DNA of 64,000 nucleotides from positions 407,346 through 471,345 of the forward strand of contig NZ_FCNY02000004.1 of assembly GCF_001544575.2 (NCBI RefSeq), in the 5' to 3' direction. This DNA is from Caballeronia cordobensis (lineage in GTDB: Bacteria; Pseudomonadota; Gammaproteobacteria; Burkholderiales; Burkholderiaceae). A program made the translations under genes and the position numbers. Every line of letters begins with the position of its first letter. The stretch's first letter is position 1. The notes under the pieces are model-generated. The model worked only from the letters and a program-made list of their open reading frames with translations, made no database searches and was not told the origin of the DNA. Positions 55,141 through 64,000 of this stretch are shown piece by piece.

Positions 55141-57102
55141 CTACGTCGGGTCCGTGATTTTCCGAGTCATCGAAGCACTTCGAATCAGGGTTTCGACACC
55201 GAGAAAACGGCCCGCGTCCTCACTTTTGAGATAGAGCGACGTGGTCGATAGGTCGGCATGACCCAGTCCGGCACTGACTTCGCGCAAGTCGGCCCCGTGC
55301 CCGAGTGCGTGGGTAGAGTGCGTGTGACGCAGCCAGTGCGTGCTAGCGCGTTTCAGGTGACGGCCGCCGCCAGGCGTCCGCGATTCCACAAGCGCAGCCG
55401 CGTTGGCGAAAACGTTCTTGAAGATTTTGCCGACGCCGTCGGGCGTTACCGGCTGACCGCCGCGCGCCTGAGCCAGAATCGGCGTGCCTTCCGCGCAGTC
55501 CAGCGGAGCCGGAAGGCCGCGCAACTTGAGGTTTTCGCAAAGCGCCTCGACGACCGCTGGCGGCAACAGCACCGTGCGCGCCGATCCGCGCCCCTGACCA
55601 ACCGCGAGACGCCAGACCGGGCGGTCGATGCCGGACAGCCGCCCGACGCTGAGCGCGCAGGTGGTCGCAGCGGCGAGTTCGGCGCGCCGCAGGCCCGTCG
55701 CGTAGGCCAGGACGAGCGCCAATCTGTCGCGGTGCTCGGCGAACGAATAGTCCGCTCGCTCGACCGACCGAAGCACGACCGACCACTGTTCAACGTCGAG
55801 TGTCCGTGTCACCGAATCGAACACGGGCGGGGCCGCGACACGCGAAAGTCCCGCGAACGGGTTAACTCCGAGATAGCCTGCTTCGACCAGCCATTCACAC
55901 AGCGCGCTCAATATAGAACGCGCCGTTTCCCGGCTCCGATCAGACAGCGGACCGGCAAACGGTCGCCAGCTCGGGAGGCATCGCTCGCCGCGCTGAGCCG
56001 CGACCCAGCGCTGCCGCGGAGTCGGATCCGCGAGAAATGCGTTGATGTACTCGCCGCAATCTCCGTCATCCAGCGATGAAAGCGGCTTGCCTTTCTCCAC
56101 CAAGGCCCACAGCAACAGCCGCTCGGCCTCCCGCCGATACGCACGTCGCGTGTGAACACTGCTCGACCGCGCATCGAGCCAGGCAAAAATAGCGCGAATA
56201 TCGGTTGAGAACGCCACCTCTGCGTTCCGGCGATTCGACCCTTTGGAGCCATCGAGCGCGGCGGGAACGCGCAGCGCTTCGAGCGGCGCGATGGCGAGCG
56301 CCACGCTTTTCTCGATCGGCTGCGTGTGTGATGTCGATAAATCCTCGGCTCGCCATTGCCGCCTCGGCAACAAGGCGCGCTGCGATAGCGCGTGTCCGAG
56401 CGCCTGACCGTGCAGTTGCAGCCAACCGACGATCCGTTGCGCGCCCTTCGGCCCGAGCCGCGGCACGGCCGTGTGCCAGCGATGCCCGCGCCGTTCGATC
56501 AATTCGACGACATCCGCGAGCGTCGTCAGTCCGGCCGATGCGAGCCGCGCCGTGACGGCCGGCTCGAACCAGCCGTCGACCGGGTGATCCGGGCGAGGGT
56601 CCTGGGCGAGCGACGCCTCCATCCGCGCAAGCGCCTCGGCCTGCCGGCGGCGCAGCCGCGCATTGCGCGTGGCGCGGCGGTCAAGCGCCGGAGAACTTTG
56701 CGGCGGATACGCCTCCTCGTACAGCGCGAGCAGTTCGGACTCGCCGTAGACGCCGTCCGGATCGATGTTTTCGCGGAAGTCGTCGAGCGTGGGCGCTGCC
56801 GCGGCCGGCGGCGGATCGAAAAGGGGAATGCTGCCCGGACGAAGCCGCAGCAGGTGCGCGGCCTCCGTATCGCGGGCGCGCCGGGCAAGGACCGAGAGCG
56901 TGTCGCGCAAGGCGTCGATCAGGCGTCGCGTCGTGCGGACGTCCGCGCTGGCATCGCCATACGATGTATGCAACTGCGTCTCCGACACCCCGTCGAGATA
57001 GCCGCGATACAGCGCGAAATGCTGACGCGTGAGGCGGCCAGGGCCGCGCAATGACGGATTCGCGAGATTCGCGTCGCTCGAACGACTTGCGGGCGCTTCC
57101 AT
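55141..57102 (-). CDS. Large tyrosine recombinase / integrase
   Basis: 653 residues. The C-terminal catalytic domain has the tetrad: Arg in TGLRRAEL (about residue 470), [10 protein letters not shown] (His-x-x-Arg, about 584), [11 protein letters not shown] (His about 613, Tyr about 624). A SAM-like core-binding domain ([22 protein letters not shown]) precedes it, and an additional N-terminal ~270 residues, basic and possibly winged ([54 protein letters not shown], an HhH-like element), distinguishes it from XerC/XerD. Located upstream of parA on the same strand, so it may serve dimer resolution or maintenance of the replicon. Confidence 0.88.
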   Translation of the reverse strand: MEAPASRSSDANLANPSLRGPGRLTRQHFALYRGYLDGVSETQLHTSYGDASADVRTTRRLIDALRDTLSVLARRARDTEAAHLLRLRPGSIPLFDPPPAAAAPTLDDFRENIDPDGVYGESELLALYEEAYPPQSSPALDRRATRNARLRRRQAEALARMEASLAQDPRPDHPVDGWFEPAVTARLASAGLTTLADVVELIERRGHRWHTAVPRLGPKGAQRIVGWLQLHGQALGHALSQRALLPRRQWRAEDLSTSHTQPIEKSVALAIAPLEALRVPAALDGSKGSNRRNAEVAFSTDIRAIFAWLDARSSSVHTRRAYRREAERLLLWALVEKGKPLSSLDDGDCGEYINAFLADPTPRQRWVAAQRGERCLPSWRPFAGPLSDRSRETARSILSALCEWLVEAGYLGVNPFAGLSRVAAPPVFDSVTRTLDVEQWSVVLRSVERADYSFAEHRDRLALVLAYATGLRRAELAAATTCALSVGRLSGIDRPVWRLAVGQGRGSARTVLLPPAVVEALCENLKLRGLPAPLDCAEGTPILAQARGGQPVTPDGVGKIFKNVFANAAALVESRTPGGGRHLKRASTHWLRHTHSTHALGHGADLREVSAGLGHADLSTTSLYLKSEDAGRFLGVETLIRSASMTRKITDPT

Positions 57103-57195
57103 TTATCCTTTCTTATCAACGATTTGCGGCAAGGTTATCAACCACCTTCGAATTTAACAAGAAAAATCGCTACATCTGATAAGTCTAATTATCAG
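57103..57195. promoter_or_regulatory. Cluster of TTATC motifs with a perfect dyad, upstream of mntH
   Basis: TTATCC (57103), TTATCAACG (57113-57121), TTATCAACC (57135-57143), and a perfect dyad CTGATAA-N6-TTATCAG (57176-57195). The first two longer sites resemble DnaA boxes and the dyad a MntR/Fur-like operator. AT-rich gap between the recombinase and mntH. Confidence 0.45.
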
Positions 57196-57306
57196 CATGA
57201 AGCGTCGTCTCTGAAGCGCAGATTGCAGGCGCGCTTGAATGTTCATGCGGCCCGGCGCATATTTTCAGCACGCCCACCGCCCGCACTCCGCAGGAGAAAC
57301 GAGCCG

Positions 57307-58650
57307 ATGCTTGATCCTGTACGCCCCGCTTCGAAACCGCCCGAGCAGGACGACGCGTTCCGCCCGAGCCTCCCGGAGGTGTACGCGTCGGTGCATGTGC
57401 CATCGGGCGGCCGATGGATCCGCCGCTTCCTCGCGTTCGCAGGTCCGGGCTACATGATCTCCGTCGGTTACATGGACCCCGGCAACTGGGCGACCGATCT
57501 CGCCGGCGGTTCGCGCTTCGGCTATACGCTGCTCGCCGTTATCCTGCTGTCGAACCTGATGGCGATCCTGCTTCAGGCGCTCGCCGTCCGGCTGGGCGTT
57601 GCCACAGGCCGCGACCTTGCCCAGGCGTGCCGCGATCATTACTCGAAGCCCGTCAACTTTGCGCTCTGGCTCGCGTGCGAGACAGCGATCATCGCATGTG
57701 ATCTGGCGGAGGTGATCGGTACCGCCATCGCGCTGAACCTGCTTTTCGGCATTCCGCTGATCGCGGGCGCGCTGCTGACCGCGCTCGACGCGTTCCTTCT
57801 TCTGTTGCTGATGAACAAGGGCTTCAGATTGCTCGAAGCCTTCGTCATTACGCTGCTGATCGTGATCGCGGGCTGCTTCACCTTGCAGATCGTCGCCGCC
57901 GCACCGCCTTTCGCCGACGTGTTGCGCGGCTTCGTGCCGTCGCCGCGCATCGTCGCCGACCGCGAGATGCTCTATGTGGCGATCGGCATTCTCGGCGCGA
58001 CGGTCATGCCGCACAACCTCTATCTGCATTCGTCGGTCGTGCAGACACGCGCGTACGGAAAATCGGACGCGGCCCGGCGCGACGCGATCCGCTGGGCGAC
58101 CATCGACAGCACGATCGCGCTGACCCTCGCGCTTTTCATCAACGCGGCGATCCTGATCGTCGCCGCCGCTGTGTTCCATGCGAGCGGGCACGAAGACGTC
58201 GCGGAGATCGGCGATGCGTTCCGGCTGCTGTCGCCCTTGCTGGGTTTAAGCATCGCATCGACGCTCTTCGCGGTCGCTTTGCTCGCGTCGGGTCTGAACT
58301 CAACCGTCACCGCCACACTGGCCGGCCAGATCGTGATGGAAGGATTCTTGCGCCTGCGCATTCCGAACTGGGCGCGGCGGCTGATCACGCGCGCGATCGC
58401 GATCGTGCCCGTGATCGTCGTGACCGCGATTTACGGCGAGAAGGGCACTGCGCAACTGCTCGTGCTGAGTCAGGTGATTCTGTCGATGCAACTGCCATTC
58501 GCGGTGATTCCGCTGGTGCGCTTCGTGTCCGATCGTCGCAAGATGGGCGTTTTCGTGATCTCGCGATGGACGGCCGCGCTGGCGTGGCTGGTCGCGGGCG
58601 TCATCGTCGTGCTGAATGTGAAACTGCTCGCCGACACGCTGCTGTCGTGA
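57307..58650 (+). CDS. mntH: NRAMP-family Mn2+:H+ symporter
   Basis: 447 residues from the ATG at 57307 (AGGAGAAACG upstream). About eleven membrane helices, with the metal-binding motifs [11 protein letters not shown] (DPGN) and [14 protein letters not shown] (MPHN), and the SDxxE-type [14 protein letters not shown]. Imports manganese and other divalent metals. A dyad TGATAA-N6-TTATCA at 57176 could be its repressor site. Confidence 0.95.
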   Translation: MLDPVRPASKPPEQDDAFRPSLPEVYASVHVPSGGRWIRRFLAFAGPGYMISVGYMDPGNWATDLAGGSRFGYTLLAVILLSNLMAILLQALAVRLGVATGRDLAQACRDHYSKPVNFALWLACETAIIACDLAEVIGTAIALNLLFGIPLIAGALLTALDAFLLLLLMNKGFRLLEAFVITLLIVIAGCFTLQIVAAAPPFADVLRGFVPSPRIVADREMLYVAIGILGATVMPHNLYLHSSVVQTRAYGKSDAARRDAIRWATIDSTIALTLALFINAAILIVAAAVFHASGHEDVAEIGDAFRLLSPLLGLSIASTLFAVALLASGLNSTVTATLAGQIVMEGFLRLRIPNWARRLITRAIAIVPVIVVTAIYGEKGTAQLLVLSQVILSMQLPFAVIPLVRFVSDRRKMGVFVISRWTAALAWLVAGVIVVLNVKLLADTLLS

Positions 58651-58709
58651 GCGCGTGGCACGCGCCGTATGAAAACAACTCGCTCTATATATATGAGGAG
58701 ACGCAAACA

Positions 58710-59873
58710 ATGAGCGGCAAGTTCATCGACATCACGCTTCGCGATGGCGCAGCGCTTTCGGCCTACGTGACGCAGCCCGCGCAAGGCTCCGGCCCCGGCA
58801 TCGTGTTGCTGCACGATACGGCGGGCCTCGACGACTTCGTCATGCGCACCGCCGATCTGTACGCCGAAGAAGGTTATGTCGTGCTCGCGCCGCGGCTTCC
58901 ATCGCACGACCCGAAACCCGGCGGCGTCGCGGCGGAAAATTTCGCCGCGCTCGTCGATAGCCTGCGTGCGTTGCCGCAGCAGGCCGGCAAGATCGGCGTA
59001 ATCGGTTTCGGCCACGGCGGGCAACTCGCGACGCGCATCGCGAGCCAGGCGGACGTCGATTGCGCCGCCTGCTATTGCGCCGGCGACTTCCACGCTCTGC
59101 TCGACGATATCCCGACGATCCGCTGCCCAATGGTCTTCCATTTTTCCGGCGACGGCGCGCACGATCCGCGCGACATCGAATCCGCGCTCGCAGGCAAGCC
59201 GCACATCGAGCGATACGTCTATCCGGACACGAAGAACGGTTTCATCGTTCCGGAAAGCGCGCACTACGACAAACCCGCCGCGCTGATGGCCTACTCACGC
59301 ACGCTTTCGATGCTGCGCAAGGTGCTCGGCCCGCTCTTCGATCTGAACCGGTTGTGGGAGCAGCACTGCTACTTCGAATTCGGCACGCGCGATGTCGACG
59401 CCGTCATGCCGACGATGGTCGGCGAGCCGTACGTCAATCACGTCCCGACGATGACGGGCGGCGTCGGTCACGATCAGCTCAAGCGCTTCTATCGCTATCA
59501 CTTCGTCCATTCGAATCCTGCCGATACCAGGCTGATTCCCGTGTCGCGCACGATCGGCTCGGACCGCGTCGTCGACGAATTCGTTTTCTGCGCGACGCAC
59601 GACCGCGAGATCGACTGGCTGTTGCCGGGGCTCGCGCCGACCGGGAAATACTTCGAAGTGCCGATGCTCGCCGTCATCCGTTTTCGCGGCGACAAGCTCT
59701 ACAACGAACATATCTACTGGGACCAGGCTTCGGTGCTGGTGCAGATCGGCGTGTTGAATCCGGAAGGCCTGCCCGTCGCGGGACGGCAAACCGCGCGCAA
59801 GCTGATCGACGAGACCTTGCCGAGCAACGAGCTCATGCCGAACTGGGCGTCGAGCGCAGGCAAGCCGATTTGA
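58710..59873 (+). CDS. Dienelactone-hydrolase-like/SnoaL-like fusion, probable pseudoenzyme
   Basis: 387 residues from the ATG at 58710 (TGAGGAG 8 bases upstream). Residues ~1-215 have the dienelactone hydrolase fold (GIVLLHDTAGLDDFVMRTADLYAEEGYVVLAPRL), but the nucleophile elbow reads GFGHGG where GxCxGG is expected, and the usual catalytic His position reads KNGF. Residues ~220-387 look like an NTF2/SnoaL ester-cyclase-type domain (LWEQHCYFEFGTRDVDAVMPTMV; LAVIRFRGDKLYNEHIYWDQASVLVQIGVL). Followed 85 bases later by the P450 gene, so both may act in one pathway. Confidence 0.75.
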   Translation: MSGKFIDITLRDGAALSAYVTQPAQGSGPGIVLLHDTAGLDDFVMRTADLYAEEGYVVLAPRLPSHDPKPGGVAAENFAALVDSLRALPQQAGKIGVIGFGHGGQLATRIASQADVDCAACYCAGDFHALLDDIPTIRCPMVFHFSGDGAHDPRDIESALAGKPHIERYVYPDTKNGFIVPESAHYDKPAALMAYSRTLSMLRKVLGPLFDLNRLWEQHCYFEFGTRDVDAVMPTMVGEPYVNHVPTMTGGVGHDQLKRFYRYHFVHSNPADTRLIPVSRTIGSDRVVDEFVFCATHDREIDWLLPGLAPTGKYFEVPMLAVIRFRGDKLYNEHIYWDQASVLVQIGVLNPEGLPVAGRQTARKLIDETLPSNELMPNWASSAGKPI

Positions 59874-59958
59874 GATGCGGGTCCACCTTCCCTGGGCGCT
59901 GGAAGCGGTAAGCCGTTGCATACTGTCATCACATTAAAAAAGAAAGCCGGAGACAAAG

Positions 59959-62265
59959 ATGACCGCAGCGCCGCAGTGCCCTTTTCACGATCACGCTCCG
60001 AACGGCTGCCCGGTGAGTCCGCGCGCAGCCGAGTTCGACCCTTTCGGCGACGGATACCAGCAAGACCCGCCTGAATACGTGCGCTGGGCGCGCGAACAGG
60101 AGCCCGTGTTCTGGAGCCCGAAACTGGGTTACTGGATCGTCACGCGCTACGACGACATCAAGGCGATCTTCCGCGACAACATCACGTTCAGTCCGTCGAT
60201 CGCGCTGGAGAAAATCACGCCGACCGGCCCCGAGGCGAACGCGGTGCTCGCGTCCTACGGCTTCGCGCTCAACCGCACGCTCGTCAACGAGGACGAGCCC
60301 GCGCACATGCCGCGCCGCCGCGCGTTGATGGACCCGTTCACGCCCGAGGCGCTCGCGCAGCACGAACCGATGGTGCGCGCGCTCGCACGCGAGTATGTCG
60401 ATCGCTTCATCGACGATGGCCGCGCCGATCTCGTCGATCAGATGCTGTGGGAAGTGCCGCTCACCGTCGCGCTGCATTTTCTCGGCGTGCCCGAGGAAGA
60501 CATGGACACGCTGCGCGAATACTCGATCGCGCACACGGTCAACACGTGGGGGCGGCCGAAACCCGAAGAGCAGGTCGAAGTCGCGCACGCGGTCGGCAAG
60601 TTCTGGCAATTCGCGGGCAAGGTGCTCGACAAGATGCGCGAAGACCCGTCCGGCCCCGGCTGGATGCAGTACGGCATTCGCAAGCAGAAGGAACTGCCCG
60701 ACGTCGTGACCGACTCGTATCTGCATTCGATGATGATGGCGGGCATCGTCGCCGCGCACGAGACAACGGCGAACGCCACCGCGAACGCGCTCAAGCTGTT
60801 GCTGCAACATCCCGACGCCTGGCGCGACATCTGCGAAGACCCGAGCCTGATTCCGAACGCGGTCGAGGAATGTCTGCGCCACAACGGTTCGGTCGCGGCG
60901 TGGCGCCGGCTCGCGACAAAGGATGTGACGATCGGCGGCATCGAGATCGCGGCCGGTTCGAAGCTGTTGATCGTCACGTCGTCGGCGAATCACGATCAGC
61001 ATCAGTTCGCCGATGCCGATCTCTTCGATATCCGCCGCGAAAACGCCAGCGATCAGCTGACCTTCGGCTACGGCGCGCATCAGTGCATGGGCAAGAACCT
61101 CGCGCGCATGGAGATGCAGGTTTTCCTCGACGAACTCACGCGCCGCCTGCCGCACATGCGGCTCGCCGAGCAGCGTTTCACGTATGTGCCGAACACGTCG
61201 TTTCGCGGGCCGGAGCATCTTTACGTCGAGTGGGACCCGGCGATGAATCCCGAACGCGCGAATCCGTCCGTGCGTGAGGCGCGCGCGGTGGTGCGCATCG
61301 GCGAGCCGTCGTCGCACGCGGTGAGCCGCGCGGTGATCGTCGATTCGGTCGATGCCAGCGCGGATCGCATCGTGCGCGTGCGGCTCGTGTCGGCGGACGG
61401 CCGCGATCTGCCGCGCTGGACGGCGGGCTCGCATATCGACGTCGTGTGCGGCGAAACCGGACTGTCGCGTCAGTATTCGCTGTGCGGCGATCCCGACGAC
61501 CGCCGCGCCTTCGAAATCGCCGTGCTGCGCGAGACCGACAGCCGCGGCGGCTCCGCGTGGGTGCACGACAACGTGAAGCCGGGCGCGCACTGGCGCATTC
61601 GCGGGCCGCGCAATCACTTCCGGCTCGATGAAACCGCGAAAAAGCTGGTGCTGATCGCGGGCGGCATCGGCATCACGCCGATCAGCGCGATGGCGCGGCG
61701 CGCGCGCACGCTCGGCATCGACTACGAGGTGCATTACAGCGGACGCTCGCGCGCGTCGATGACGCTCGTCGACGAGATGCGCGCGCTGCACGGCGAGCGC
61801 CTCGTTCTCCATGTGTCGGAAGAGGGCGCACGCAACGATTTCACCACGCTCGCCGTGGACGCCCGGACGCAGGTCTACGCCTGCGGCCCCGCGCGCATGC
61901 TCGATGCGCTTGCCGACGCGAGCGCGTCCTGGCCCGAGGACGCGCTGAAGATCGAGCACTTCGAATCGAAACTCGCCACGCTGGATGCGGAAAAGGAACA
62001 CGCGTTCGAAGTCGAGTTGAAGGATTCGGGACTCGTGCTCGCCGTGCCAGCCGATCAGACGCTTCTCACGACGCTCAGGCGCGCCAACGTCGATGTGCAA
62101 AGCGATTGCGAAGAAGGATTGTGCGGTTCGTGCGAAGTGCGCGTGCTCGAAGGAGAGATCGATCATCGCGACGTGGTGCTGACGAAGGGAGAGCGTCAAG
62201 CCAACAACCGGATGATGTCGTGCTGCTCGCGCGCAAAAGGCAAGAGACTCGTTTTAGCGCTTTGA
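59959..62265 (+). CDS. Self-sufficient cytochrome P450 (CYP116B/P450-PFOR type) monooxygenase
   Basis: 768 residues in three parts. P450 domain (1-~430): I-helix AGIVAAHETTANATA (about 261), the K-helix ExxR (EECLR), the haem loop FGYGAHQCMGK with Cys376. Reductase (~445-660): FMN site RQYSLCGDP, NAD site AGGIGITPISAMARRA, CGPARML. [2Fe-2S] ferredoxin (~675-768): CEEGLCGSC then a last Cys in MMSCC. This order (P450-FMN reductase-ferredoxin) is the class VII type, needing only NAD(P)H and oxygen. CCGGAGACAAAG lies ahead of the ATG. Confidence 0.95.
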   Translation: MTAAPQCPFHDHAPNGCPVSPRAAEFDPFGDGYQQDPPEYVRWAREQEPVFWSPKLGYWIVTRYDDIKAIFRDNITFSPSIALEKITPTGPEANAVLASYGFALNRTLVNEDEPAHMPRRRALMDPFTPEALAQHEPMVRALAREYVDRFIDDGRADLVDQMLWEVPLTVALHFLGVPEEDMDTLREYSIAHTVNTWGRPKPEEQVEVAHAVGKFWQFAGKVLDKMREDPSGPGWMQYGIRKQKELPDVVTDSYLHSMMMAGIVAAHETTANATANALKLLLQHPDAWRDICEDPSLIPNAVEECLRHNGSVAAWRRLATKDVTIGGIEIAAGSKLLIVTSSANHDQHQFADADLFDIRRENASDQLTFGYGAHQCMGKNLARMEMQVFLDELTRRLPHMRLAEQRFTYVPNTSFRGPEHLYVEWDPAMNPERANPSVREARAVVRIGEPSSHAVSRAVIVDSVDASADRIVRVRLVSADGRDLPRWTAGSHIDVVCGETGLSRQYSLCGDPDDRRAFEIAVLRETDSRGGSAWVHDNVKPGAHWRIRGPRNHFRLDETAKKLVLIAGGIGITPISAMARRARTLGIDYEVHYSGRSRASMTLVDEMRALHGERLVLHVSEEGARNDFTTLAVDARTQVYACGPARMLDALADASASWPEDALKIEHFESKLATLDAEKEHAFEVELKDSGLVLAVPADQTLLTTLRRANVDVQSDCEEGLCGSCEVRVLEGEIDHRDVVLTKGERQANNRMMSCCSRAKGKRLVLAL

Positions 62266-63215
62266 TTGATTAACGGCAGTCGAGCGGCTTTCGTTCCATG
62301 GGCGAAACCGCTCTTTTCCGGCAATGACATTTTGTCGCAGCACTGCCCGATCGATTAATTGCGTCGGGCTTCATCACGTCGTCACACGCCAAAGCTAACG
62401 CGGTGAAAAAACCGATAATGGTTAAAGACAGATTGGTTATACGCAGTAGTTAATTCGCGTATATGGAATGACGCCTGTCGGAATATTGTTATCCGGCAGC
62501 GGATACGTCCTTGTCCACGACGCGCGCAACCCCCCGCGCCGGGCGGGAATTTGTATTACGGACTTACCCGTATTTGGTCAATTGATCATACAACCTGCGC
62601 AATTTTCCTCGTCATATAGGATGATTATTGAACGCGTGTTCGAGCATTGATGCAATTTTCGGCACGTCCGTTGCGGTACCTTTTGCGGAAACTAGGGTTT
62701 TCACCTACTAATATGAAAATTTTTTGCACATCTTTTCCGTTTAGAATTATTACTAATTTGATGCGTCGCACAAGCACGCACGACCGTAAAACTTCCAATA
62801 TGCCCTGGTGCCCTGACTGCGCGTTCTCACGCGCGGTGGAATCGCTTCTGCGCGATTTGCGGCGGCCAGGCGAAAGAGAAGGCCGGTGCTTAACCTGAGA
62901 GCTTCTATTAAAGGCCCATTTAAATGGACCACGTAATTGGCAACATATTCGCCGCATCCCGTTCGGGATATTTTCTGCGGAGCGAACCTTGTCTCACGGA
63001 CGAGGTCATCTCATAGCCGGCGCGACGCTTTTCGTGGTCGCGCGCTTATGCATCGACGGTCGGACATCGCTCCGAATTCGACGATGCGCACCAATCCGCC
63101 CGGGTTCTCATCGAACTCACCGAGTCCATTCGCAATGGATGCCTTTTCCATGCCGCGCGAGTCTCATCGGGACGGAAACCCAGCTCACGCTTTCGCTGTT
63201 TGACGAGGATAGAAA
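62266..63215. other. Long AT-rich region without genes upstream of thiolase
   Basis: About 950 bases, GC clearly lower than the flanks. It starts with a hairpin terminator (62282-62317) and contains small dyads, e.g. TACGG-N6-CCGTA at 62557-62572, but no open frame with a credible ribosome binding site or known family. It likely contains the thiolase promoter and possibly small RNAs. Confidence 0.5.
62282..62317 (+). terminator. Intrinsic terminator of the P450 gene
   Basis: GAGCGG(C)TTTCG arm (62282-62293) pairs with CGAAACCGCTC (62303-62313) with one bulge, followed by TTTT. It lies 17 bases after the P450 stop codon. Confidence 0.75.
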
Positions 63216-64000
63216 ATGACTGACGTAGTGATCGTATCGGCCGCGCGTACGGCGGTAGGCAAATTCGGCGGTTCGCTCGCGAAGATCGCGGCGCCGGACC
63301 TGGGTGCGACGATTATCAAGGCCGCGCTGGAGCGCGCGGGCGTGAAGCCGGATCAGGTGAGCGAAGTCATCATGGGTCAGGTGCTGGCCGCAGGCTCGGG
63401 TCAGAACCCGGCGCGCCAGTCGCTGATCAAGGCCGGTTTGCCCGACATGGTGCCCGGCATGACGATCAACAAGGTCTGCGGCTCGGGCCTGAAGGCGGTG
63501 ATGCTGGCCGCGAACGCGATCATCGCGGGCGATGCGGATATCGTCGTCGCGGGCGGTCAGGAAAACATGAGCGCCGCGCCGCACGTGCTGCCGGGCTCGC
63601 GCGACGGCTTCCGCATGGGCGACGCCAAACTCATCGACACGATGATCGTCGACGGCCTGTGGGACGTCTATAACAACTATCACATGGGCACGACGGCGGA
63701 AAACGTCGCGAAGGAATTCGGCATCACGCGCGAGCAGCAGGATGCGTTTGCGGCGCTGTCGCAGAACAAGGCCGAGGCCGCGCAAAAGGCGGGCCGCTTT
63801 AACGACGAAATCGTGCCGGTCGCGATTCCGCAGCGCAAGGGCGACCCGATCCAGTTCGCCACCGACGAATTCGTGCGTCACGGCGTGACGGCCGAAGCGC
63901 TCGCGGGCCTGAAGCCGGCATTCTCGAAGGAAGGCACGGTGACGGCGGCGAACGCATCGGGCATCAACGACGGCGCGGCGGCGGTCGTGGTGATGTCGGC
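63216..64000 (+). CDS. Acetyl-CoA C-acetyltransferase (thiolase II), 3' end outside window
   Basis: Starts at ATG 63216 with GAGG 7 bases upstream and stays open to the window edge (261 residues). [42 protein letters not shown] is a typical thiolase start, and [20 protein letters not shown] carries the active-site Cys (about 89). [16 protein letters not shown] and [20 protein letters not shown] follow. It condenses two acetyl-CoA to acetoacetyl-CoA, used for polyhydroxybutyrate or in the reverse direction for degradation; which one cannot be told here. Confidence 0.95.
   Translation, partial: MTDVVIVSAARTAVGKFGGSLAKIAAPDLGATIIKAALERAGVKPDQVSEVIMGQVLAAGSGQNPARQSLIKAGLPDMVPGMTINKVCGSGLKAVMLAANAIIAGDADIVVAGGQENMSAAPHVLPGSRDGFRMGDAKLIDTMIVDGLWDVYNNYHMGTTAENVAKEFGITREQQDAFAALSQNKAEAAQKAGRFNDEIVPVAIPQRKGDPIQFATDEFVRHGVTAEALAGLKPAFSKEGTVTAANASGINDGAAAVVVMS

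Noticed and set aside
51000..57300. Search for a canonical ParB centromere (16-bp palindrome with GTTT...AAAC ends)
   Set aside because: No such palindrome seen; the other dyads are reported separately as candidates only.
59929..62199. 756-codon open frame on the minus strand opposite the P450 gene
   Set aside because: Composed of the complement of a high-GC gene; His/Arg/Ala-rich with no domain, and the P450 on the other strand is unmistakable.
62647..62898. 83-codon open frame in the AT-rich gap before the thiolase
   Set aside because: No Shine-Dalgarno sequence, no recognisable domain; likely chance.

Overview
The window is high-GC, densely coded DNA whose genes, porin, Shine-Dalgarno style (many GGAGAC-type sites) and operon types all point to a betaproteobacterium of the Burkholderiaceae, most likely the Paraburkholderia/Caballeronia/Burkholderia group. 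A partition and replication block at 51-57 kb (large tyrosine recombinase, parA, parB, putative rep initiator, all on the minus strand) next to an rpoD-type sigma factor suggests that the window carries the origin region of a secondary chromosome (chromid) or megaplasmid. No rRNA, tRNA, CRISPR array or insertion sequence was found.

Layout. 0-7.5 kb: the 3' end of a filamentous-haemagglutinin-like TpsA gene facing its TpsB-type transporter, an orphan bacteriophytochrome histidine kinase and a general porin followed by a gene-poor AT-rich gap. 7.5-13.2 kb: small hypotheticals and a lyase / CoA-transferase / MFS operon with a divergent LysR regulator (probable uptake, CoA activation and cleavage of a branched hydroxy- or dicarboxylic acid), then a cupin. 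13.2-22.7 kb: a DMT transporter with a histidine-rich tail, an FAD-linked 2-hydroxyacid dehydrogenase, a SET-domain methyltransferase, a glycine-zipper protein, a PAS-GGDEF cyclase, an atypical SDR, a K+ channel, and a DHA2 efflux pump with a divergent LysR regulator. 22.7-29.6 kb: a pyruvyl-transferase-like protein, a VapBC toxin-antitoxin pair, envelope lipoproteins, a sorbosone-dehydrogenase/cytochrome c operon, a candidate small RNA and a DUF1016/PDDEXK nuclease. 29.8-37.1 kb: a GST, a methylglutaconyl-CoA hydratase, the molybdate transporter modABC behind a probable ModE operator, a NudK-like hydrolase, a DeoR regulator and small envelope proteins. 37.1-45.2 kb: the acetoin dehydrogenase operon acoXABC, continued by a lipoate-protein ligase and a membrane protein, with a sigma-54 promoter and the divergently acting activator AcoR. 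45.4-48.8 kb: an SDR, a Nu-class GST and small proteins. 48.8-57.1 kb: rpoD-like sigma factor and the rep/par module. 57.3-64 kb: mntH, a probable pseudoenzyme DLH-SnoaL fusion, a self-sufficient CYP116B-type P450, a 950-base AT-rich gap and the start of a thiolase.

Most notable signals. (1) The 303-base gap between parB and rep holds a good sigma-70 promoter, structured sequence and a strong intrinsic terminator on the strand opposite rep, plus two imperfect 31-base direct repeats. The order parA-parB-(antisense RNA)-rep mirrors alphaproteobacterial repABC replicons. (2) At 28.43-28.53 kb a near-consensus promoter and terminator define a ~60-nt small RNA whose 5' end is complementary to the AGGAGACA-type ribosome binding sites of several genes in this window. 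(3) The lipoate ligase is embedded downstream of the lipoylated E2 gene acoC. All functional statements are from reading the sequence; no database search was run.
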